Shown: positions 1 to 4,553 of the stretch, in pieces
Position numbering within the stretch: position 1 is the first letter of the stretch
Layout: every line of letters begins with the position of its first letter
Source: Gemmatimonadota bacterium
GTDB taxonomy: Bacteria > Gemmatimonadota > Gemmatimonadetes > Gemmatimonadales > Gemmatimonadaceae
Direction of reading: 5' to 3'
Assembly (NCBI GenBank): GCA_003222065.1
Contig: QHUV01000039.1
Span: 1-8,810, forward strand
Length of the DNA stretch: 8,810 nucleotides
Made by a program: the position numbers and the translations under genes
Notes under the pieces: generated by a model
What the model was told of the DNA's origin: nothing
What the model saw: only the letters and a program-made list of their open reading frames with translations
Databases searched by the model: none

Positions 1-239
1 ACGTCGGCGGTCTTGTGCAACGCCACCACCCGTTGTTTCGCGGGCTGCTGAAAGTACTTGGTGATTGTCGGATCGAAGCGCGAAATCGCGTACGCGCCGA
101 GTGCAAAGGCCCCCGCCCACTCCATGTCCGATGCGCGAAGGAATGTCTTTTCCCCTGTGGCGTTCTGGGCGCCAGCGTTGCTCGGAACGAGAAGCATCAA
201 CGATAGCCAACGGGCACCAACGCGAACGGACACGCGCAT
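1..239 (-). CDS. Exported protein, N-terminal fragment, possibly PAP2-family phosphatase (cut by left edge)
   Basis: An open frame runs on the minus strand from an ATG at 239 to the window edge without a stop (79 codons visible). The start looks like a signal peptide: a basic n-region (MRVSVRVGARW), a short hydrophobic core (LSLMLLV) and an AGA-Q cleavage-like site near residue 24. After it comes a mature part with a weakly hydrophobic stretch (WAGAFALGAYAISRFD) and a 'FDPTITKYFQQP..QR' segment. That layout recalls the N-terminus of PAP2-type membrane phosphatases, in which a helix precedes a 'D..I......P' stretch; this is recalled resemblance, and the catalytic motifs would lie outside the window. 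An AAAGG sits directly against the ATG, so a GTG two codons downstream (231-233), about 5 nt from AAGGA, may be the real start. The gene is codirectional with the receiver gene, 62 bp away. That an exported protein starts here is likely; the family is uncertain. Confidence 0.6.
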   Translation of the reverse strand, partial: MRVSVRVGARWLSLMLLVPSNAGAQNATGEKTFLRASDMEWAGAFALGAYAISRFDPTITKYFQQPAKQRVVALHKTAD

Positions 240-301
240 CCTTTGACCAGTACGCGCGCTCCTAGTGCAGTCGACGTGCCGGCCGAGCCTATCGAATACG
301 C

Positions 302-760
302 TCAGATTCCGTTTGCCACAGACCGATCGTGATCCTTCGCGAAGGGCGTTGCCGCACTCGTCGCCCGCGTCACCTTGCCGAGCGTTTCGCCGACGATCGC
401 GACGAGCTCCCGCGGCCGGATCGGAAGGGCAAGGTAGCGATCGGCGCCTTCGTCGATCGCGAGACGCCGGTGTGTCTCGGTGGTCCAACCTGTGAGCACA
501 ACCACTGGCAAATGTGACCCGAGCGCGGTCCTCATGCGGCGCAGGAGACATTCGTCGTTACTGCTGGGGAGATATAGGTCGGTGACGACGAGGTCGACTG
601 GGGCGGCGGCGATTCGGGCCAGCGCGGACTCGACGTCGCTCACGACGTCGACCTCGTACCCGTCGTAGGCGAGAACGCTGCCGTAAATCTTTTGGCAATC
701 GGCATTTGCGTGCGCGAGCAGGATGCGTCCGTTCGCCACGGGCCTCCCGGCAGGATGCAT
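302..760 (-). CDS. Stand-alone response-regulator receiver domain protein, atypical
   Basis: A 152-residue protein made almost entirely of one CheY-like receiver domain (about residues 11-128), with no DNA-binding or enzymatic output domain. Visible signatures are the phospho-acceptor D61 in 'DLVVTDLYLP', the switch Thr T90 in 'PVVVLTGW', and the alpha4-beta5 region 'GADRYLALPIRP'. Two conserved features are missing. The acidic pair after beta1 reads A-H-A-N (H17, A18) rather than D-D, and the invariant Lys before Pro is Leu (L112). Phosphorylation by the usual Mg-dependent route is therefore doubtful; it may act as a protein-binding domain. The residue 128-152 tail is polar and unrecognised. 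The ATG at 760 lacks a clear Shine-Dalgarno sequence; a GTG at 737-739 has GGGAGG only 3 nt upstream, so the N-terminus is uncertain by seven residues. Divergent from the 866 gene, and no histidine kinase is visible nearby. Confidence 0.85.
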   Translation of the reverse strand: MHPAGRPVANGRILLAHANADCQKIYGSVLAYDGYEVDVVSDVESALARIAAAPVDLVVTDLYLPSSNDECLLRRMRTALGSHLPVVVLTGWTTETHRRLAIDEGADRYLALPIRPRELVAIVGETLGKVTRATSAATPFAKDHDRSVANGI

Positions 761-865
761 TGAACGCGTCGTCGCGCCGCCACCATACGTCCGAAGCGCA
801 GCGGACGCAAGCGTAAGTTGGCATCAAGTCTGCCTGCCTGGACGGCAGCGGACGAGGTCGATCGT
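761..865. promoter_or_regulatory. Divergent intergenic region between receiver gene and 113-residue gene
   Basis: This 105-bp gap separates two divergently transcribed genes, so it should contain promoters for both; I could not identify convincing -35/-10 boxes. A GAGG at 854-857, 8 nt before the ATG at 866, is the likely ribosome binding site of the plus-strand gene. A 5-bp hairpin (CTGCC/GGCAG arms at 834-838 and 844-848) lies just upstream of it and is within chance expectation. Confidence 0.35.
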
Positions 866-1207
866 ATGGCATACCGAACGTTCATTGATTCGCACGGAGT
901 AGAGTGGCAAACGTGGGATGTCTTGCCGAAGGGTGTCGAGCGTCGAATAACGGACCGTCGCGTTTGTCCCGAAGCGTTATCCTTTCCCGATCGTCGGCAC
1001 GTTGATCGACGCCAGGTCGAGGGGCACTGGTCGCCGCTGACGAGCGGGCTGCGGGACGGGTGGCTCTGCTTCGATGCCGGCGGCAATCGACGGCGGCTTA
1101 CGCCGATTCCGCCTGACTGGGAGGAATGCGCGCCAGCGGCGCTCGAACGCTACTGCGGCTTGGCGGTGCCTGTGCGGCGGCCGTCGGCGGAAGCCCGATA
1201 CGGCTGA
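866..1207 (+). CDS. Conserved small hypothetical protein with repeated [D/E]RR elements
   Basis: A 113-residue soluble protein of unknown function. It opens MAYRTFIDSHGVEWQTWDV, a pattern I recall from short hypothetical proteins of Gemmatimonadota; this is a resemblance, not a search result. Two copies of [D/E]RRxxDRR follow, at residues 25-32 (ERRITDRR) and 42-49 (DRRHVDRR). Then comes 'GWLCFDAGGNRRRLTPIPPDWEEC' (residues 65-88) with a C-terminal helix-like stretch. There is no signal peptide or membrane segment. An upstream in-frame ATG at 818 exists, but 866 is preferred because GAGG lies 8 nt before it and similarity to the recalled family begins there. The basic, tryptophan-rich composition would fit nucleic-acid or protein binding, which is speculation. 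Its last 58 bp overlap the 3' end of the convergent GGDEF-like gene. Confidence 0.72.
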   Translation: MAYRTFIDSHGVEWQTWDVLPKGVERRITDRRVCPEALSFPDRRHVDRRQVEGHWSPLTSGLRDGWLCFDAGGNRRRLTPIPPDWEECAPAALERYCGLAVPVRRPSAEARYG

Positions 1208-1716
1208 TCCGGTGACGCGCTGTCGTCGATCACGGGCGCCATCATCGCTGTCGCCGACCAATCGGACGTAAGCAGCTCGATCACGCGCTGTTCCGCGAAG
1301 GGGTGCTCGGCGATCTCCGTGAGCAGGTTGCCGTGACCGGCACGGCGCCATTCGTCGCGAGCGCGATCGGCGAATGAGACCGCCCCGACGTGGTCCGTGC
1401 CGCGCAGAGCGACGGCGACCGCACCCTCCAAGTAACCGACCAGATCTCCCGATCCGCGTCGAAGTTGGCGAAGGAGTATCTCGCCGAGTGCCAGCGTGCC
1501 GCCCGGCATTTGCGGGCGAATGACGACAATCGTAAAAATCGACCGCTCGCGAGCGATGAGGACGTTCATCGCATTACGGAATGCGTGCGCGTCGAGGAGC
1601 GCGTAGCCGGACCCGAGCCCGTGCGGCTGCGTGATGAGGGGTATATCGGCTTGATGGGTGTTTAGGGTCTTTCGCCTGGCGATTCCTACGATGTTGCTAC
1701 GGGCCCACTCCGGCAT
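1150..1716 (-). CDS. Degenerate GGDEF-like domain protein (probably not a cyclase)
   Basis: A 188-residue soluble protein. Residues about 38-150 follow the order of a diguanylate cyclase GGDEF domain: a start like 'N..F' (DAHAFRNAMNVLIARER), a beta strand (FTIVVIRP), a helix plus 'LRRGSGDLVGYL', then 'VAVALRGTD' where the signature strand 'GGDEFAVLLPGTD' is expected, and 'FADRARDEW' for the following helix. The catalytic signature is absent: the GGDEF position reads LEGAV (residues 96-100), and the metal-binding Asp normally ending the first strand is missing. I infer a non-catalytic fold used for binding or scaffolding. The start is well supported: GGAG at 1724-1727, 7 nt before the ATG at 1716. 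Residues after about 155 look disordered, and their codons overlap the convergent 866-1207 gene. The coding call is fairly sure; the fold assignment is by eye. Confidence 0.72.
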   Translation of the reverse strand: MPEWARSNIVGIARRKTLNTHQADIPLITQPHGLGSGYALLDAHAFRNAMNVLIARERSIFTIVVIRPQMPGGTLALGEILLRQLRRGSGDLVGYLEGAVAVALRGTDHVGAVSFADRARDEWRRAGHGNLLTEIAEHPFAEQRVIELLTSDWSATAMMAPVIDDSASPDQPYRASADGRRTGTAKPQ

Positions 1717-1916
1717 TGACCGTCTCCAACGCTACTCGATACACCCCAGCTCGCCGCCAGACCCTTCCTCGTGCCCGCAACGGCTCTAACCATGCACAAA
1801 TGCAGATGCCGTTCCGCAGCATCGGAGAGACGGCCTTTCGGGTCGATCAACAGTCATGAAACGCCATCGCTCGCGGCCGCGTACGGTTCGCGTCACTCAC
1901 ACGCACAGGTCTCGGC
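1717..1916. promoter_or_regulatory. 200-bp divergent intergenic region, no gene seen
   Basis: The longest gene-free stretch in the window lies between the GGDEF-like gene (minus) and the hydrophobic membrane protein gene (plus). It should hold both promoters. I see the GGAG ribosome binding site for the minus gene (1724-1727) and a weak AGGT about 7 nt before the ATG at 1917. There is also a 10-bp CGCGGCCGCG palindrome near 1873, unremarkable at this base composition. I recognise no sigma-factor boxes, riboswitch or small RNA. Confidence 0.35.
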
Positions 1917-2315
1917 ATGTGGTCCCTTCTGAAGTGGCTCGTCATGCGGCTCGCGATCGTGCGCTGGATATTCAAGGTCCTTGGTCTCGTCGCTTTTCTT
2001 CCTATCGCGTTCCTGCTGAAGGCGATCGGTATCCCGCTGCTGATCGTGCTCGCCGTGCTGGCGTTGCCGGTGCTGTTTGTCTTGTTCCTGTTGGGACTGC
2101 CGATCTTTCTCGTGTTGCTCGTGGGCGGCCTGGCAATGGGCGCCCTGTTCGCGGCGCTCTCATTCGGGATTCTCGCGCTCAAGGTCGCGATCTTCGTCGT
2201 GCTGCCCATGTGGCTGCTGTGGAAGCTCGGGTCATGGATGTTTCGCCGGCGTGACGGAGTCGCCCGGCGCGATGCACCGGCCCAGGACGTCCCCGACGGT
2301 GCTGATCCCGCTTGA
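1917..2315 (+). CDS. Very hydrophobic small membrane protein, function unknown
   Basis: A 132-residue protein. From residue 10 to about 107 it is almost continuously hydrophobic, broken only by single basic residues (R11, R16, K20, K35, K89, K103) and prolines (P29, P40, P51, P62, P87-region P97). That suggests four or five short, closely spaced membrane helices. The C-terminus (RRRDGVARRDAPAQDVPDGADPA) is charged and probably cytoplasmic under the positive-inside rule. Leu, Val, Ile and Ala dominate, and there are no His, Cys or Asp residues inside the membrane part, so a redox or ion-coupling role is not evident. The start is the ATG with a weak AGGT about 7 nt upstream. The overlapping frame from 1856 is judged a shadow because it has Arg-rich, patternless composition. 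I do not recognise a family. Confidence 0.7.
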   Translation: MWSLLKWLVMRLAIVRWIFKVLGLVAFLPIAFLLKAIGIPLLIVLAVLALPVLFVLFLLGLPIFLVLLVGGLAMGALFAALSFGILALKVAIFVVLPMWLLWKLGSWMFRRRDGVARRDAPAQDVPDGADPA

Positions 2316-2324
2316 CGATTTCTA

Positions 2325-2340
2325 GGCTGACAGTCCAGCC
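2325..2340. terminator. Weak possible hairpin between convergent genes
   Basis: In the 29-bp gap between the convergent membrane-protein gene (stop at 2315) and the DoxX-like gene (stop at 2345) there is a short inverted repeat: GGCTG at 2325-2329 and CAGCC at 2336-2340, with a 6-nt loop. It has only five pairs and no T tract on either side, so it is a poor terminator candidate, noted because of its position. Confidence 0.2.
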
Positions 2341-2344
2341 CTCA

Positions 2345-3316
2345 TCACCCCGATTTCGCCGTCGTGCGACCATCCTTGCCTAACGGCGGGACGTTCTTGG
2401 CCGCGGGGATGGCATCACGATGCTCCGGTGGCACGAGATCGGTGTCCCAGTCGAGCGAATGCCTGAATTCATCACGCAGCTCGCGATGGGTGCGCCAGAA
2501 GTAATATCCCATCGCCGAGGCGGCGATCAGGTTGCCAAGCATGACTTGGTACCACGCGAGCACTTTGAGCGAGCTGGCCTCGTGCAGCAAGCCGGTGAAT
2601 CCGTAAAACCCGATCTCTGTCGCGACGAATAGAACGACGAAGCCTAACAAGATCGACGGCTCGTGTTTCGCGAGATGTACGATGAGCGCCGCGAGAAGGC
2701 CGACGAACATGAAGGCGCCGAAGTGAAAGATCGTGTAAACCAAAACAAACGTGAGCTTGCTGTCCGTGGCGTCGTCGGGTCCGAACACGTCGAGTAAGCC
2801 ATGACCGAGTGCCGCGGGAGTGCGGAACGGCTGGCCGCCGATCGAATCGATGATCAGGAACCAGATCGCGATCGCGGCCGCGCCGATCAATCCAGCGATG
2901 ATGCCGTCGTGTAGCATGGGATGAGGATGATCGGCGAAGCCATGGTAGCTGTCATTCACCGCCTTGGCATTGCGGCGCCACGGGATGATCAACAACAGCG
3001 CCAGCACGATGACCGGCACCCACACGTGTCCCTCGCCGCTCGCGTACTGCGTGAGCGTTGCCGGGACCATGACGACGGCGAGTACGATTGCCGCGAATGA
3101 CGCAGTGGCCGGGACCAGTAGGCCAATCGCACCGATGCACTCGACGAGGCCGACGATCACGCGCATGACTTGAGGGAAGTCGCGCATCGCTGACGCCTGA
3201 AACCCGACCGCAGCCGAACCGATGACCTTCGGCACGCCGGTGAGGAGAAAGAGACCGGCGAGAGCGATACTCAATGTCCAAATTACGAAGGCATCGATTG
3301 CGCGAGCTCTAGTCAT
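2345..3316 (-). CDS. DoxX-like membrane protein fused to a second multi-pass domain
   Basis: A 323-residue integral membrane protein with two parts. Residues about 9-115 match the DoxX-like pattern: four helices, the first containing 'LFLLTGVPKVIG', then 'RVIVGLVECIGAIGLLVP' and a final helix ending IIPWRR. DoxX-like proteins are widespread and mostly of unknown or redox-related role. After a polar linker with His and Pro (GFADHPHPMLHDG, 126-138) comes a second domain at about 139-275. It has four or more helices, including 'IWFLIIDSIGGQPFRTPAALG' (151-171), 'YTIFHFGAFMFVGLLAA' and 'GFYGFTGLLHEASS', and resembles a membrane module I recall only from uncharacterised proteins. The tail from about 276 is charged and cytoplasmic. 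The start at 3316 is chosen over the ATG at 3358 because GAGGTG sits 4 nt upstream (3321-3326) and 3358 has no ribosome binding site. Divergent from hemQ. Confidence 0.85.
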   Translation of the reverse strand: MTRARAIDAFVIWTLSIALAGLFLLTGVPKVIGSAAVGFQASAMRDFPQVMRVIVGLVECIGAIGLLVPATASFAAIVLAVVMVPATLTQYASGEGHVWVPVIVLALLLIIPWRRNAKAVNDSYHGFADHPHPMLHDGIIAGLIGAAAIAIWFLIIDSIGGQPFRTPAALGHGLLDVFGPDDATDSKLTFVLVYTIFHFGAFMFVGLLAALIVHLAKHEPSILLGFVVLFVATEIGFYGFTGLLHEASSLKVLAWYQVMLGNLIAASAMGYYFWRTHRELRDEFRHSLDWDTDLVPPEHRDAIPAAKNVPPLGKDGRTTAKSG

Positions 3317-3391
3317 GAGCCACCTCGGCTTTCGGAATGGCACCGGCGACACTGCCATCGTGCGCGGTGCGTCGCCATCTTCCTGCTACAT
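3317..3391. promoter_or_regulatory. Short divergent promoter region between DoxX-like gene and hemQ
   Basis: Only 75 bp separate the two divergent starts, so promoters for both must be close together or overlapping. The minus-strand gene has a good GAGGTG site at 3321-3326. hemQ has no recognisable Shine-Dalgarno sequence before its ATG at 3392, which would fit a leaderless or very short-leader mRNA. I could not assign promoter boxes. Confidence 0.35.
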
Positions 3392-4180
3392 ATGGAACCG
3401 TCTGCGCTGCCGCCAGAAACACTCGAGGGCTGGTATGCTCTTCATCAGCTCTACACCGTCGATCGACGGGCGTTGCGGTCGCTTGCGCCCAACACCGCGC
3501 GGGACCTTCGTTGCACGACGGCAGATACCCTCCGCGCGATTACTCACGACGAGGGTGAGGGCTGGAGCGCCGTTGTTTCGCTTACCGGATCGACTGCTGA
3601 CGTCCTGTTCATGCACTTTCGGCCGACACTCGATGAGGTGCGTGACGTGCAGCGCTGCCTCGACCGATTGCCGGTAATGGATTTCCTCCGTCCGGCGATG
3701 TACTTCCTCAGCGTGACGGAGCTGGGGCTGTATCAACTGGCCGCGCACGGGAATGACGATCCACAGCACGAGGCACGGATTCGCGCCGAGCGCGAGAGCC
3801 CGCATACTTTGCGCCGCCTCTATCCCACGCCGCCGGCGGACATGCCGTACGTGAGCTTCTATCCGATGTCGAAGCGCCGTGACGCGGCTCAGAACTGGTA
3901 CACGCTTCCGCTGCCGGAGCGGAGCAAGTTGATGCACAGCCACGGCCTCACCGGCCGCCGCTATGCCGGCCGTGTTATGCAAATTATCACCGGCGCGATC
4001 GGTCTCGATCGGTGGGAATGGGGCGTCACGCTGTTCGCGAAGGATCCGGTGGACTTCAAGAAGCTCGTCACCGAGATGCGGTTCGACGAAGCCAGCGCGA
4101 AGTACGCCGAGTTTGGCGATTTCTACGTCGGCCGTCTCATCGAGCCCGACGCGTGGGCAGAGGAGACGCTCGCCGGCTGA
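3392..4180 (+). CDS. hemQ: Coproheme decarboxylase HemQ (chlorite dismutase-like family)
   Basis: A 262-residue cytoplasmic enzyme that oxidatively decarboxylates two propionates of coproheme to give heme B, the last step of the coproporphyrin-dependent pathway. The N-terminus 'PETLEGWYALHQLYTVDR' is typical of the family. The core contains 'YPMSKRR' (157-163) with the presumed catalytic Tyr Y157 and M159. 'LMHSHGLTGRRYAGRV' contains the proximal heme ligand H184. Q197 lies 13 residues later, as in Firmicute enzymes, and 'GLDRWEWGVTLFA' and 'FDEASAKYAEFGDFYVG' complete the fold. The Y-H (27) and H-Q (13) spacings equal those I recall for the Listeria protein (Y147/H174/Q187). Length is normal and the frame intact. 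The ATG is the natural start by homology although no ribosome binding site is visible. Its 3' end meets the heme-using oxidase operon head-on. The Gln rather than chlorite-dismutase-type distal Arg argues against chlorite dismutase. Confidence 0.95.
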   Translation: MEPSALPPETLEGWYALHQLYTVDRRALRSLAPNTARDLRCTTADTLRAITHDEGEGWSAVVSLTGSTADVLFMHFRPTLDEVRDVQRCLDRLPVMDFLRPAMYFLSVTELGLYQLAAHGNDDPQHEARIRAERESPHTLRRLYPTPPADMPYVSFYPMSKRRDAAQNWYTLPLPERSKLMHSHGLTGRRYAGRVMQIITGAIGLDRWEWGVTLFAKDPVDFKKLVTEMRFDEASAKYAEFGDFYVGRLIEPDAWAEETLAG

Positions 4181-4200
4181 CCCTTTGTCAGGAAGGGTCA
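4178..4200. terminator. Bidirectional hairpin with both stop codons inside its arms
   Basis: A perfect 8-bp inverted repeat, TGACCCTT at 4178-4185 and AAGGGTCA at 4193-4200, with a 7-nt loop. The left arm begins with the TGA stop of hemQ; the right arm, read on the minus strand, begins with the TGA stop of the last gene of the oxidase operon. Only TTT follows on the plus strand and no T tract on the minus strand, so it is not a classical strong intrinsic terminator, but its position between convergent genes supports that role. Confidence 0.6.
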
Positions 4201-4368
4201 TTTCGCCTTCGTCGAGTCGTTAGGTGACGAGGCTGCCTTTCTCTGTCCTCGCCACCAGACGAGGATCACGGCCGCGGCGGCGATGAGGGGCGTGAACACC
4301 ATCAACAGTCCCGCCCAGAACATGCTCAGCGAGAGCACGTCATCGTTCATGTCCGGATTAAACATCAT
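4198..4368 (-). CDS. Tiny single-pass membrane protein, last gene of oxidase operon (orf56)
   Basis: A 56-codon frame starting MMFNPDMNDDVLSLSMFW. An acidic N-terminus leads into one membrane helix (about residues 16-38, SMFWAGLLMVFTPLIAAAAV onward), then WWRGQRKAASSPNDSTKAK, a basic cytoplasmic tail; the predicted topology is N-out/C-in. Its ATG overlaps the TGA of the preceding 62-codon gene as ATGA (4365-4368), and no Shine-Dalgarno sequence is visible, so translation probably depends on coupling. The stop lies in the terminator hairpin. Small single-helix proteins are common accessory subunits or assembly factors of heme-copper oxidases (CcoQ- or CcoS-type, for example), but I see no family signature and this role is inferred from position. 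Coding is supported by the exact overlap, sensible topology and operon direction. Confidence 0.65.
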   Translation of the reverse strand: MMFNPDMNDDVLSLSMFWAGLLMVFTPLIAAAAVILVWWRGQRKAASSPNDSTKAK

Positions 4369-4553
4369 CGGTGCAGAAACCGGTTGAGGTTCTTGAGGTA
4401 GTAGCCCAACGCACCGCCGGCGACGGCGAACGCGACGGCGAACGCGAGATCAGAGCCGGCGCCACTCGCGCGGTATGCGACAAAGGCATACGCCGCAAAG
4501 CCGACGCAGAAGAGAATCGCCGTGCCAATGAGAAAACGGTGAAAAGGAATCAT
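4365..4553 (-). CDS. Tiny two-helix membrane protein in oxidase operon (orf62)
   Basis: A 62-residue protein with two predicted membrane helices: about 8-27 (LIGTAILFCVGFAAYAFVAY) and about 35-52 (DLAFAVAFAVAGGALGYYLK). They are joined by a short RASGAGS loop, and both ends are basic (MIPFHRF; KNLNRFLHR), so both ends are probably cytoplasmic. The ATG overlaps the TGA of ctaB as ATGA (4550-4553), its own TGA overlaps the ATG of the next gene in the same way, and neither junction has a clear Shine-Dalgarno sequence, which indicates translational coupling. I recognise no family. Co-transcription with oxidase subunits and heme O synthase suggests an oxidase assembly or accessory role, by inference only. 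Confidence 0.72.
   Translation of the reverse strand: MIPFHRFLIGTAILFCVGFAAYAFVAYRASGAGSDLAFAVAFAVAGGALGYYLKNLNRFLHR

Noticed and set aside
834..848. CTGCC/GGCAG hairpin upstream of the 113-residue gene
   Set aside because: Only five pairs, expected by chance, and no link to a known regulatory element.
1718..1836. Near-inverted repeat CCGTCTCC ... GGAGAGACGG in the 200-bp intergenic region
   Set aside because: The arms differ by a two-base insertion and are about 100 bp apart; not convincing as an operator or structured RNA.
1856..2254. 132-codon frame overlapping the hydrophobic membrane protein gene
   Set aside because: Arg-rich and patternless; the frame starting at 1917 gives a coherent membrane topology and has a better start.
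3392..4180. Chlorite dismutase (true chlorite-degrading enzyme)
   Set aside because: The heme pocket has the HemQ-type Tyr and Gln in place of the distal Arg of true chlorite dismutases, and the context is heme use, not perchlorate respiration.
3386..4201. 271-codon open frame on the minus strand opposite hemQ
   Set aside because: It lies wholly antisense to a clear HemQ, its product has no coherent domain or helix pattern, and long antisense frames are expected at this G+C content.
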